A DNA stretch of 64,000 nt from Campanula takesimana (GCA_026119855.1 JAOWBW010001318.1:283910-347909); one strand, 5' to 3'; counted from the first letter of the stretch, positions 31,026-42,503 are shown. A program made the numbers and translations. Notes: generated by a model from the sequence alone, not told the origin.

Positions 31026-31895
31026 GACAAACACTCTCGTGAGACGGTCTCACGGGGTGAGACGGACCTACCCGCGGGTCGAACCCTCCCCGTCTCCAGC
31101 GACACGCCTGCTCCAGCCTCTCCCCCTTTCCCAGATCGCGACACGTGGCGCGTATTTAAAAAAAACTCCAATAACTTAAAAATGCTATATCTTGAGATTT
31201 ATAAGTCTGAAAAAAAATCTAAAAATACCGTTGTGTTCGTCTCGACGCGACGAATTAAACTAGATAGGTCATGAAATGGTTTATTTTTTTTTTTTTTTAA
31301 AAACATACTTTTTAACACACAAAAAAAACTGGACTGTTCGTATACTGAGATGTAACGCTTTGTTCTGATAAAAGTAACAGTTTGGCATTAAAAAGTAACA
31401 ATTTATTGTAAGATATAACATCAGTTTCGCAAAAAAATAAATGGATTTTGTGGTTAGAAAAAGTAATAATTGAAGTGTAACATAATGCATATATGATTGT
31501 AATATGCCATATATATGAATGTAACAATTTTATAGGTTAAATGTTGCTTTTTTTCTTTTAAAAAAGAGTTAAAATTGATGCATATAATCGGTTCTGCATT
31601 TCAATTGAATGTAAAACCCTAGAAAAATGTTACAATTGAGAAAAAAAAAAGTTACATTCAATTTTATAAAATGTAACATTAATTTAGTTGTCAATCTTAT
31701 GTTATCTTAAATGTATTTCAGCAAAATTGTGGTACATTTTTTGAAAAAAAAAAGTGTTACATTTGTTTATAAAAAGTGTTACTTTTGCTGGTGAGCAAAA
31801 AATGGCAGGGGGAAAAAAAGTCGGAAGCCAAAAAAAAGAAAAGGCTTGACTGGCTCGGCTGGGTTGTGTGAGACGGTCTCACATGAGTCCACCTC
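31026..31895. mobile_element. MULE-type foldback MITE, copy B
   Basis: 870 bp with a perfect 9-bp target duplication ATTATCATT (31017-31025 and 31896-31904). Ends carry GTGAGACGGTCTCAC palindromes. GCGACACGTGGCGCG lies near the left end. Inside are repeated GTAACA/TGTTAC motifs. Inverted relative to copy A. Confidence 0.9.
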
Positions 31896-32092
31896 ATTAT
31901 CATTAATATTTGGACAAATATCCCTATTATTTATGTCTGATTTCGTTTCATTTTCCCTTTTTATGAATTTTCTTTAAATAAAATGACTATTTTACTTTGA
32001 TGCAAAATCCAAATACAATAGGTATTTTTAAATTTGGAAATAAAATAATATCTTATTAAAAAAAAAAAGATAAAACCAACACTCGTGGATAT

Positions 32093-32306
32093 TACTCTCT
32101 CCGTACCGGATCAAGAGTTTTAATTTCCTTTTTTCGCACGTTCCGAATTAAGAGCTTCATTCCCAAAATAATAAATAATAAATAGTATTTTTAAACAAAT
32201 TTATTCTTATAATATTTTTATAATCATAAAAAAACCAAAATTTACTAAATTACTTTTTATCATACAAAGTTAAAATAAAACTCTTAATTTATGAAAGAAG
32301 GGAGTA
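32093..32306. mobile_element. Stowaway MITE (unit 1)
   Basis: TA-flanked, with ends CTCTCTCCGTACCGGATCAA and ATTTATGAAAGAAGGGAG. A truncated relative of the 12001 MITE follows at about 32340-32550 in opposite sense. Confidence 0.7.
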
Positions 32307-32606
32307 AAATATAACCAAACCACGTATAAAAAAAAAAAAAAACTGCATCTGTCCTTAAATGATTGTTTAAATTTAATTTAAAGGGACATAATTTTTTTGT
32401 ACAATTTGGTGCCAAAATTCATATATAATCTTTTAATCTTTCTTAGAAACATTTAGTTTTTGCAAGTATAAAGAGACAAGTGAAATATTTTTCGAAATGA
32501 AAACATTTAGGGACAAAGTTATGATAAAAATGAACACTTATTTTAGAAAGAAAAAAATTCCTGAAAGTAGACACCTAGCCAATTGGTCTGGTAACTACAT
32601 AAATGA

Positions 32607-32862
32607 TACTCCCTTCGTCCCATTTTAAACTTCAAAGATTTCCCTTTTGGGTGTCCCATTTTAAACTTCAAAATAAAAAAAAAAGTTATTTATACTCTCT
32701 CCGTCCCACTCGAATTAGGACAAATTTCCATTTTGGGTGTCCCATTCGAATTAGGACAACCTAAAAATGGAAAGGCTTTAGTCAATGGGACCCACATTAA
32801 CACTCACAACAACTTTTCACTCATTATTTTCTACCCTACTTTCTTTCTCCTACTTCACTTTT
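32607..32862. mobile_element. Two truncated Stowaway MITE ends next to LTR C
   Basis: Left ends TACTCCCTTCGTCCCATTTT (32607) and TACTCTCTCCGTCCCACTCG (32693) are both without right ends. The second is cut by the start of LTR C at 32863, so the retroelement inserted into a MITE; its other half was lost at the tandem junction. Confidence 0.75.
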
Positions 32863-35393
32863 TGTAACACCCATCGAATTTCTTGTTAAATATTTGACAT
32901 ACTTGTTAAATACTTGAACTTGCATATTATGTGTTAGTTTTACTTGGGTAAAAATTTTAACTGCTTTAAATAGTTAAGGTGGTTAAATGTCTTGTTTTGA
33001 CTTTTGGGTCATTTGTGAAAATTGGACTTTAGGGGTCTTTTTGTTAAAAGTGGAACTTGAGGGGCCTAAGTGCAATTGTTTGAAAGTTTCAAAGTATATC
33101 ATGTTGTTTGGGTTGTCAGAGAAGGCAATTCCTAATTTTCTTCTCGTTCCTTCTCTGTTTCAAAGTTAGGGTTAAAAGTTTATCCTATTCTCGACTCCTC
33201 GAGTTTAATTATCCCTCCGTTCTTGATTCTGATCCCGGATTAATATTCGTGGCGTTGAATAGAGCGTTCCAGGCCGAACAGAAATAAGTTTGGGTCAACT
33301 TGAATTTTGACTAGGTAAGTTATTAGCTCCCCCTTACTTGTAATAACATGCATAAATGTTATTCTCGATACTTGTGAATGTTAATTTCGTGTTTGGGATG
33401 ATTTTTGCGAGACTTGTAAATTTGGGACAAAGGGAGTAATAATCCTCTGTGGGAAATAATGAAAGAAAATGAAAGAGTTAGTTTTGAGCTTGTTAATGCA
33501 TTCTGGGCATGTTGAAATTGTTAGTAAATGTTACTCCTACGTTTTGGAACGGAAAATTTCTTAACCTGGGAAAGGAATAAAAATTTCGCATTTTGGTACA
33601 TTGTGCGACCGCACAAAAATCCTTGGGCGACCGCACATCTTTCTGAAAGGTTTTTCAAAGAAATTGACCTGCTTGTGTGCGACCGCACAGTTCATTTTAG
33701 GCGACCGCACAGTTATCTGAAAAACCAAAAATGTTGTTTGAAGTTTGTATAAGTTGGAAGTAACCCTAGTTAAGGTATATAACCTTAGTATAAGATGTCC
33801 TAGCAAATGTTGTGACACCTTAGGGGCATCAGAACTTGGTCTTAAACATGTATACTCATTGAATTAAAATGAGAACATAAGTATAAGAGTAGTAACTCTT
33901 CTTTATGTCTTGAAAGTGCTATGAACAAGCACTAATGTGTTATACTTGTCTTGAAACCAAGGATTGTGCACCTTAGGGGCATTAGAACAAGATCTTAGAC
34001 TTGAACATCCTAAGAATAGGATTGGGATTTGGTAAGAGTAAATGTATAACTCTTATACATGCTTGAATGTCCAAAGATTGGAATTATAACTTGAAGTATA
34101 AGACATTTAAAATCTTGTACATGGGTTGAACATCCATAGAAATGGATTAAGACTTGAATATAAGATAATAAAATCTTGTACATGGCTTGACACCAATACA
34201 TATGTATGGTAGTGAACTAGGAAGTGCTATGAACAAGCACTAACGTGTATGAGACATGTTCTTGTTGTGTATGTGCAATCATTGCATACATTTGCTTGAT
34301 ACAAGGTGACTTCTTGACTACTTGAAGCATGTTCCTTGTTGAGCTAGTCCACTACTTCTGGATTAGTTCTTCTCCCGTAGTTCAAGTAAATATCTACTTG
34401 TACCTTCTTGTGTGAGTCCAGCTGGTTCTCCTTGCTTGTTCGAAAATGTATAGGTTCACGCTTGTCGCGAGAGCTGGGGCTTAAGTGACAATCGGGTCCC
34501 TATGTATTTCCGCCTGACCCCTTACTACCGGCCATAGTAAGGGCATAGCTTCCTTAGTTGGAGCAATAAGCCTGACTTAAGTGAATGCTAAACTCCTGTC
34601 TTGAACACCTCGTGAATACTCATGAGTACTGATATTGGGAATGACACTGGTTACCGGGTCTTCTGATACATACTGAATAATCAGTTCCTGTTATTGATCG
34701 TGATTGTCAAAGTAATACAAGCTACGACAACAATGGTATTCTTGGGAGGAATAAGGAAGGAAGCAATATCCTTATAACTTGCTTGTTTAGCTTTATGTGC
34801 TACTTGATGAGTGGCTTAGCCTCTCATATACTTGTTACTTGATGATACTTGATATATAATTACTTGAGTATCTACTTGAATTGCATGATAACATGTCATG
34901 TAGTTGCATCTAATAGCTTACTGAGATTTATCTCACCCTTTATGTGTTTAATTTTCCCCCCCCCCCAGGAAAGGAAGGATAGTGTGCAGTGAGGCTCGAC
35001 ATAGTTGGGAGCTTACTTCGCAGGTCGTGATTATTTTGGGGCTTGTGTCCTTTTACATTTGGTGAGGACGATGTTCTAAGGGTTTGTAACTCCTTATTTT
35101 GGGTTAGACAGTCTTGTTCAGTTCATGCTGTCACTAGACATCTTGTATAGTACTCTTGATGCCAGCTTATGTGCTAGGCATGTTTCCGCTGTGTATGTAT
35201 TAAGTTTGGTTTTAATTTTCTTGTCTAGAACTCGTATTGTGAGCTAGTATAGCTCCTTACTCTAGAGTATATATATCATGTCAGTTTGTTAAACAAATGT
35301 CATTAAGTTCTTGTTAAGTTTCTGGTTTCTCGTTAGGCACTCCCACCGGGTTCGAGGTTCTACTAGGGGATCCCGGGACCTGGGGGCGTGTCA
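32863..35393 (+). repeat. LTR C, 5' LTR of the chromovirus, 2531 bp
   Basis: Runs TGTAACACCCATCG to GGGGGCGTGTCA. It has a possible donor (TAG/GTAAGTT at 33315) and acceptor (C-tract CAG/GAAAGG at 34968). GCGACCGCACA motifs are at 33605, 33627, 33679 and 33701. Imperfect subrepeats occur at 33800-34260: CACCTTAGGGGCAT twice, AGTGCTATGAACAAGCACTA twice, ATCTTGTACATGG twice. The block CATGTCATGTAGTTGCAT to TTTATCTCACCC before the acceptor is shared with LTRs A and B. Confidence 0.9.
33602..33711. repeat. Phased GCGACCGCACA array in LTR C
   Basis: Two pairs, each exactly 22 bp apart, 74 bp between pairs. The first member of each pair is extended to TGTGCGACCGCACA, the second to GGCGACCGCACA, so the two positions within a pair are distinct. 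Confidence 0.92.
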
Positions 35394-35395
35394 GG

Positions 35396-35408
35396 TTGGT
35401 ATCAGAGC
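35396..35408 (+). promoter_or_regulatory. Primer binding site of the chromovirus
   Basis: TTGGTATCAGAGC, two bases after the LTR end. It matches the initiator tRNA-Met-type site of plant LTR elements. Repeated at 50396-50408. Confidence 0.92.
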
Positions 35409-35479
35409 TACCCTGGTTTAGCTACCATGTTTAGCTACCTTGGTTTGCTCTAAGTCTGGATAGGGTCTATGGCCTAGGT

Positions 35480-36754
35480 ATGGGTGAGTCTTGGGGTGTT
35501 ATTAATAACGCTGAGTGTTTACCTACAGGTACAATGAGTTCTGAAGGTACAAGTGGTAGTAATCAGCTGAGATCTATAACTCCTCAAGAAGAAATGGTTG
35601 ATAATGTAGACTGGGATTATCCTAATCGTCTTACAAGGTTCTTGAAGTTGAAACCTCGTAGTTTTGATGGGGAATTTGATGCTAAGAAGGCAGAGGAGTG
35701 GATTGAGAGTATTGAAAAGATCTTCACAGCCTTGAGATGTGCAGGTGGTGATAAGGTAACCTTTGCAACCTTTAAACTTGAGAAAGCCGCTGAACATTGG
35801 TGGCAAGTGTTGAATAAAAGTTGGGAACTGGAAGGTGTACCACAGACATGGGAGAATTTTCTTAAACCATTCAAGTCACAGTTTATTCCAACAGTGGTCC
35901 AAGATAAAAAGGAAATGGAATTTCTTAATCTGGAGCAGGCAAGCTTGACAGTGGGGCAATACTCAACCAAGTTCACAGAATTGGCGAGGTATTGTGATCA
36001 CTTAGTTCCAAACGAAGCCAAGAAGGCACAGAGGTTTGTTAAAGGGTTGAGGACTGAGTATAGGAAGCAACTTCTTTCTCTACAGCTCTCTAGTTATCAT
36101 CAAGCAGTGGAGAAGGCTTATACTATTGAAAATGATATTGAAGAACACAAGGTGAAGTTGGGAACAACCATGACTGGTCGTGTATCAGAGAAAACTCAGG
36201 GATCTGGTTCTAAAGGTGGTAAATCTGGTCGCCAAGATCGTCGATTTCGACAACCAACTGAAAGTAAAGGTAGTGTATCAACTGGTTCGAGGACAACAGT
36301 CCAAGGTTCCAGGAAAGTATGTGGTTTTTGTTCGAAAGAAGGTAATTCTGAAGACAAGTGTTGGTCAAAGCAAGGAAAGTGTTTAGTGTGTGGTGAAGCG
36401 GGGTACTTTGCTAGAAATTGTCCTAAAAGTAGAGGAAATCAAGTTGGGGGTACAAGTCAACCAGCCTCAGGTTCCAAGAGAGATAGTGGGGGTCGACCAA
36501 AAGTTCAGGGTCGAGTGTTTGCTTTAGATCAGCAGGGTGTAGCTGAGTCTTCTGCGGTCATAGGAGGTATTATATTACTTTCTAGTACGAGAGCGCGAGT
36601 CTTGATAGATCCAGGCTCATCTCATTCTTATGTGGCATCTCATTTTGTGTCGCATTTGCATGTTCTTCCTGATTCTATGCCTTATGTGCTAGAAGTATCT
36701 TCCCCTATGGGAGATTACATGTTTACATCTGAGGTTTACAAGAAATGTGAGGTT
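35480..36754 (+). CDS. Chromovirus gag and protease start (unit 1), split by solo LTR B
   Basis: 425 codons from ATG 35480 to the insertion point; a second in-frame ATG at 35534 is an alternative start. Retrotransposon gag domain (FEWIESIEKIF-like region reading EEWIESIEKIFTAL, then AEHWW and FLKPFKSQFIP) is followed by a basic Ser-rich linker and two knuckles. Both knuckles lack histidine: CGFCSKEGNSEDKC has Asn and CLVCGEAGYFARNC has Tyr at that position. The protease motif is LIDPGSSHSYV; DPG in place of DSG/DTG is usual in this lineage. The host frame breaks off at GAGGTT (36754) where solo LTR B enters and resumes in phase at 39315. Confidence 0.9.
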
Positions 36755-39309
36755 TGTCATGACCCGAAATATAGGCTCTATTTTATTAGTAATTAAATAA
36801 TTTTTATTTAATTATTTGCTTATTTATTTATTTAAATTATTATTTATTTAAATAATTATGTGTGCAATTTATGTGTTATAATATTTGTGCCTAGCTTTGT
36901 ATTGAGTTATTTGGGCTAGTGTGGAAGTGTTGGGTCTTAATAGTTAGTCGGGAGTACAAATAAGCGTGCTAGTAGATGGGGGAGGGGCCCGAGTGTAATA
37001 TTTTGAAATAATCCTCCCTACTTCCCCCTCCTCCCTCACCTTCTCCCTCATTCTTCACCTCATTTCCCAGCATCTTCTTCCTCTCTCTCTAGCTAGAAAA
37101 GGTAAGTTTCTTTTCTCTTCCTTCTCTCTTCTTTTTCTCCATCTTCCTCTCATTATTGTTCATTTCTTAAATCATGAACATTGTTTAGATCGTCGCTAGG
37201 ATCGCATAGAGTCAAAAAGATTTGAATTCCGTCAACCTTGAGAATTTGCAAGTAAGTTACTTTTCCCCCATTTTGCTAAAAATGTTCATTCCATGCTTAG
37301 TTGATACTATGATTACCATTTCTTGCTTCTTGGGTTGATTTTGAGATGATTTGCATTTTATCCCATTTTGTGAAGTTTTGGTGTTGAATCATCCCTTGGA
37401 TTGAGTAGATTAAATGATGTTTTATGAGTTGTTTTAGGTCCATAGGGTGTTTGGGTATCTTAGTATACCTATTAGAAGCATTTGGGTTTGATTTATGTTG
37501 TTGGGTGGAAAATTTGGGAGAAACCCAGTTGGTTTTGGCCGTTTTCCGGCGACCTGGGTCCGTGGGCGACCGCCTATGATGGGTTTGGGCGACCGCCCAT
37601 GGGATCAGTTAATCCAGAGAATCTGAGCAAAGTGTTTAGGCGACCGCCCACTTTTGGGTTGGGCGACCGCCCAGGAAGTCAGTGGGTTTTGGGCTTGGGG
37701 TTGGGTTTTGGGCGACCGCCCAGACTGGCTATGGGCGACCGCCCATACCAGCTGTTCTGAGCCTCTTTGTTATTGAATTGTTTTAAGGTCCAAGCCCGAT
37801 CTAGGCTCGAAGTACCACCCTAGTTGACTTAAGTTAATGTTGTGGAACACTTTAGTAATTAAAATTGGTTCCTTTGTGAACAATAGAGCTATGTAATTTG
37901 ATCAAGTGTTGTTTGGGCATCTTATGATGTGTTCGTGTTTGTTCCAACCGAATTGAATTTCGCGTAAGACTTAGTATAGGTTTTAGGCGATGTCCTATAG
38001 TACCTAGAGGGCTGTTTTGGAACACTAAGGTGTACTCATTCTGGATTCCTACTTTGGAATCCCAGGTATGATGAGATGGTTGAGTATCATCTTTGGAATG
38101 TATCTGGTATGGTTCCTCTTTATGGAATGATCGGGTTCTAATAATCATTGTTGTTGTCCTCTTTATGAGAAACTCCGTTATCGTTGTTGTGCTCTTTTAT
38201 GAGAAACTCGTTGTGTTTATTGTTGTTGAACTCTTCCTGAGAAATCGTTTGCATCTTTTTGGTGATTAATTGGTATGATTCCCTACTTTGGAATCAATGG
38301 TTGTTTATTGTGCTAGTATTTTATTACTTAGCCTTACTTGAAATTCCAGCTGGTATTTTGTGTGTGTTTGGGCGATGCGAAACATTATGATGGCACAGCC
38401 AAGTCCATTGTGATTGTTGACCATTGTTTTGCCCCCTTATTACCCTCCTCCAGATTGGCCTTGGATGTGAGAAGAACTAGCTCCCTTGTGTGCATTTTAG
38501 CTTTCCTTGGAGCATGACTTTGTGGCATGTCTCCCGTCCTTTGTGACACTTCTTTTGGTCCTTGATTCCGGTACCGGGGTTTTCTCTGCGAGCTTTCATG
38601 CTGCTATGAAGATGTTGATTGTTGATTATTGAAGCTGCGCAGCGACCTTTATTTGGTTCTTCCAGTTGGATGAATCCTTGGCTACGTATCCACTTATGAG
38701 TGTTTATTTCAGCTTTATGTGTTGCATGTTGAGCTGGTCGTTATTTCCAACCGGTATGGGACGGTTGGCGATAGGGAGCCTCTCATTTGTTGTTATATGT
38801 TTATTTATATGATTGATTACGTATGTCACTTATCCCGCTGCTATCTGTCTTATGTTAATTGCTATTATTCATTGCATACTAGCATGTCATGTAGTTGCAT
38901 TAGTAACTTACTGAGATTTTATCTCACCCCGTTTATTTCCATCTTTGTTTTTCCTTAACCCCCCCCCAGGAGGAAAAGGATTAGGATTCGCAGATCGAGG
39001 AGGACGTCGAGAGGATTGAGATTTTGGGGCAGGTTGTTGTGGATCGGTTTACATTATTTAAATGTATAACCTTTTGGGGATAGTTTTACCATCATTGTCG
39101 TCATTAAGAATTGTATATTTTATTCTTTTGGGTATAAGCTGTGGAGCTTATGTTAGATGTACTTTGTTGATTTAAACTTGGATTTGTAAAACCTTGTGTT
39201 ATCATCTTTTAGTTCAAAATGAAATTTTTAACTTCTATATTTTAGAGTCTTGGTTTTAAGTCGACGTCCAGCTCGCGATCTCGGGCCCGCGGGGTTCGGG
39301 GTCGCGACA
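36755..39309 (+). mobile_element. Solo LTR B, 2555 bp, target duplication AGGTT
   Basis: Runs TGTCATGACCCGAAATATAG to GGGTCGCGACA, with perfect AGGTT at 36750-36754 and 39310-39314. Related to LTR A. Splice-like signals are at matching places: AAAG/GTAAGTTT (37102), TTTAG (37188), CAA/GTAAGTTA (37252) and C-tract CAG/GAGG (38969). GGCGACCGCC motifs start at 37565, 37588, 37639, 37662, 37711 and 37734. Confidence 0.93.
37564..37744. repeat. Phased GGCGACCGCC array in LTR B
   Basis: Three pairs, each 23 bp apart, with 74 and 72 bp between pairs. Repeated at 52564-52744. Confidence 0.92.
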
Positions 39310-39314
39310 AGGTT

Positions 39315-42300
39315 CTTGTGGGTGATCATGCCCTTCTTGCTGACCTAGTCGTGTTACCTATAAGGGACTTTGACGTGATTCTTGGCATGGATTGGCTATA
39401 TGTGCATCATGCATCTGTTGATTGTTATAGAAAAGTAGTAACTTTTTCTATTCCTGGTTTGCCTGATTTTACCTTTGAAGGTGATAGGCCTTTATGTGCT
39501 ATACATGTTATTTCTGCTTTAAAAGCTAGAAAATTTTTATCTCGTGGTTGTGCCGGGTATCTCGCATGTGTGCTTGATCAGAGTTTATCTGTTCCCAAGA
39601 TGGAGGATATTCCTGTTGTGTCTGAATTTTCAGATGTGTTCTCTTCTGAGTATAGCATGCCACCTGATCGAGAGCTTGAGTTCTGTATTGAGTTATTACC
39701 AGGTACAGCACCAATCTCTAAAGCACCTTATAGAATGGCTCCAGCTGAGTTGAGAGAGTTAAAAACACAGCTTGAGGAATTGCTTGATCGGGGCTTTATC
39801 AGGCCAAGTGTATCACCGTGGGGTGCACCAGTGTTATTTGTCAGAAAGAAAGATGGGACTCTGCGATTGTGTATTGATTACAGAGATCTTAATCAGGTAA
39901 CTATCAAGAACAAATATCCGTTACCTCATATTGATGACTTGTTTGATCAGCTTCAAGGTTCAGTAGTGTATTCGAAGCTTGACTTGAGAAGTGGTTATCA
40001 TCAGTTGAAAATCAGATCTGAGGATATACCAAAGACATCTTTCCGTACCAGGTATGGGCATTATGAATTTATTGTTATGCCATTTGGTTTGACAAATGCT
40101 CCAGCTGTATTTATGGATTTGATGAACCGTATTTTCAAGCCATATCTTGATTGTTTTGTGGTGGTATTCATTGATGACATTCTTGTGTATTCCAAATCAC
40201 GAGCTGAGCATGAACAACATCTCAGAGTGGTATTGCAAGTTCTTCGTGAGAAACAATTATTTGCAAAATTCAGCAAATGTGCTTTCTGGTTAGAAGAAGT
40301 TTCATTCTTGGGGCATGTTGTGTCTGCTACTGGTATTGCAGTAGATCCTTCCAAAGTTGAAGCAGTTGTCAACTGGAAGAGGCCAACTACAGTGACTGAA
40401 ATCCGTAGTTTCTTGGGGTTGGCTAGTTATTATCGGAGGTTCATTGAGGGATTCTCCAAGATTGCTACTCCATTGACTAATATGACTCGAAAAGCTATTT
40501 CTTTTGAGTGGAATGATAAATGTGAAGCAAGTTTTCAGGAGTTAAAAAGGCGTTTGACTACAGCTCCAGTCTTGGCTTTGCCTAATGGTTCTGAGCATTT
40601 CATGGTTTATACTGATGCTTCTAAAGAAGGATTGGGTTGTGTTCTGATGCAAGATGGCAAGGTAATAGCTTATGCTTCTCGGAAATTATCTCCTTATGAA
40701 AAGAATTATCCTACTCATGATTTAGAGTTGGCTGCGATTATTTTTGCTTTTCATAAATGGAGACATTACTTGTATGGAACCAAATTTGAAGTCTTTACTG
40801 ATCATAAGAGCTTGAAGTACTTGTTTTCTCAAAAAGAGCTTAACATGAGGCAACGTAGATGGATGGAGAAATTGAAGGATCGTGATTGTACTATCCTTTA
40901 TCATCCAGGAAAAGCAAATGTTGTGGCAGATGCACTGAGCAGAAAGACTTATATTTCTTGCTTGATGATTCGTGAATGGAAGATGTTTGAAGACTTATGT
41001 GATTGGAGTCCTTGTGAATCAAATCATGGAGTTATCTTTGCTAATATAAAAGCTACTTCAGATTTACTCCAACAGATCAAAGAAGCTCAGGTAATTGATT
41101 CTGAATTGCAGAAAATCATTAGTGGAATGAATGAAGGAAAGCAACCAGATTTTTCTTTCAATAGTGATGAAATTCTTACCTTTCGAGGCCGAGTTTGTAT
41201 TCCAGTTGATCCTGAGATTAAGAAGAAAGTTCTTGAAGAGGCTCACAAAGCCAAGTATACTATTCATCCTGGAAGCACAAAAATGTACCAAGACTTGAAG
41301 AAACATTTCTGGTGGAACAATATGAAAAGAGAGATTGCTGAGTATGTTTCCAAATGTTTGACTTGTCAACAAGTAAAAGTGGAACATCAACGTCCAGCAG
41401 GTTTGTTGCAACCATTAGAAATTCCAGAGTGGAAATGGGAGCATATTACGATGGATTTTCTGACTGGTTTGCCACGTACCAGACGAGGCCATGATGCTGT
41501 TTGGGTTATAGTGGACAGGTTGACTAAATCAGCTCACTTCTTGTCAGTTTCCATGGGATATTCATTGTCTCAGTTGGCATCTTTGTATGTTCAGGAGATA
41601 GTCCGACTGCATGGGGTTCCTGTGAGTATTGTATCTGACAGATATCCTCGTTTTACTTCTCGATTCTGGCAGGCTCTTCAGGGTGCTATGGGTACTAAAT
41701 TGAATTTCAGTACTGCTTTTCATCCTCAATCTGATGGGCAATCTGAGAGACTTATACAGATTCTCGAGGATATGTTACGTGCTTGTGTTATTGATTTCAA
41801 AGGCAGTTGGGATACTCATCTTCCTTTGGCTGAGTTTGCTTATAATAACAGTTATCAGTCTAGCATTGAAATGGCTCCATATGAGGCTCTTTATGGCAGA
41901 AAATGTCGATCTCCTATATGCTGGGATGAAGTGGGAGAAGCTACACTCTTGGGTCCTGAAATGGTTCAACAATCAGTTGAGAGTGTGAAACTCATTCGAG
42001 ATAGATTGCGCACAGCTCAGAGTAGACAAAAGAGTTATGCAGATCATCGTAGAAGGGATCTTGAATTCCAGGTAGGTGACTTTTTATTCTTGAAGGTCTC
42101 TCCTCGTAGAGGTATAAAGAGATTTGGGAAGAAAGGAAAGTTATCTCCTCGTTATATAGGTCCATTTGAGATTCTTGAAAGAATTGGGAAGTTGGCTTAT
42201 AGAGTGGCTTTACCTCCTTCTTTATCTGGTATTCATGATGTGTTCCATGTATCTATGCTTCGCAAGTATATGGCAGATGAATCACATGTTCTTGAGTATG

Positions 42301-42503
42301 AGGCTATTCCATTTCAGCCTGATTTGTCTTATGAGGAACAACCTGTTGAAATTCTTGACTGGAAAGAGCAAGTATTGCGTACCAAAAGGATTCCTATTGT
42401 GAAGGTCCTTTGGAGAAATCATGAAATTGAAGAGGCTACTTGGGAAACCGAGAAAGAGATGCGAGATAAATACCCGAGCCTATTTGAAAACTTTGGTAAG
42501 TAA
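39315..42503 (+). CDS. Chromovirus protease end, RT, RNase H, integrase, chromodomain-like tail (unit 1)
   Basis: Continues the frame begun at 35480 without a stop; joined length would be 1487 residues. The pro/RT linker reads DFDVILGMDWL. RT carries FIDDILVYSK (near 40168-40197), and RNase H starts YTDASKEG (near 40609). The integrase has an H2C2 zinc region (HPGSTKMY to CLTCQQ), catalytic Asp in TMDF and SDRYPRF, and Glu in SDGQSER. The C-terminal region with PVEILD and KVLWRNHEIEEATWE is chromodomain-like, typical of Tekay chromoviruses. All catalytic residues are present. The true coding region starts upstream; the first ATG after the insertion (39324) is not a natural start. Confidence 0.92.
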   Translation, partial: LVGDHALLADLVVLPIRDFDVILGMDWLYVHHASVDCYRKVVTFSIPGLPDFTFEGDRPLCAIHVISALKARKFLSRGCAGYLACVLDQSLSVPKMEDIPVVSEFSDVFSSEYSMPPDRELEFCIELLPGTAPISKAPYRMAPAELRELKTQLEELLDRGFIRPSVSPWGAPVLFVRKKDGTLRLCIDYRDLNQVTIKNKYPLPHIDDLFDQLQGSVVYSKLDLRSGYHQLKIRSEDIPKTSFRTRYGHYEFIVMPFGLTNAPAVFMDLMNRIFKPYLDCFVVVFIDDILVYSKSRAEHEQHLRVVLQVLREKQLFAKFSKCAFWLEEVSFLGHVVSATGIAVDPSKVEAVVNWKRPTTVTEIRSFLGLASYYRRFIEGFSKIATPLTNMTRKAISFEWNDKCEASFQELKRRLTTAPVLALPNGSEHFMVYTDASKEGLGCVLMQDGKVIAYASRKLSPYEKNYPTHDLELAAIIFAFHKWRHYLYGTKFEVFTDHKSLKYLFSQKELNMRQRRWMEKLKDRDCTILYHPGKANVVADALSRKTYISCLMIREWKMFEDLCDWSPCESNHGVIFANIKATSDLLQQIKEAQVIDSELQKIISGMNEGKQPDFSFNSDEILTFRGRVCIPVDPEIKKKVLEEAHKAKYTIHPGSTKMYQDLKKHFWWNNMKREIAEYVSKCLTCQQVKVEHQRPAGLLQPLEIPEWKWEHITMDFLTGLPRTRRGHDAVWVIVDRLTKSAHFLSVSMGYSLSQLASLYVQEIVRLHGVPVSIVSDRYPRFTSRFWQALQGAMGTKLNFSTAFHPQSDGQSERLIQILEDMLRACVIDFKGSWDTHLPLAEFAYNNSYQSSIEMAPYEALYGRKCRSPICWDEVGEATLLGPEMVQQSVESVKLIRDRLRTAQSRQKSYADHRRRDLEFQVGDFLFLKVSPRRGIKRFGKKGKLSPRYIGPFEILERIGKLAYRVALPPSLSGIHDVFHVSMLRKYMADESHVLEYEAIPFQPDLSYEEQPVEILDWKEQVLRTKRIPIVKVLWRNHEIEEATWETEKEMRDKYPSLFENFGK

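Noticed and set aside
40061..41972. Several minus-strand frames of 60-115 codons opposite pol
   Set aside because: Shadows of the plus-strand polyprotein, repeated identically in unit 2.
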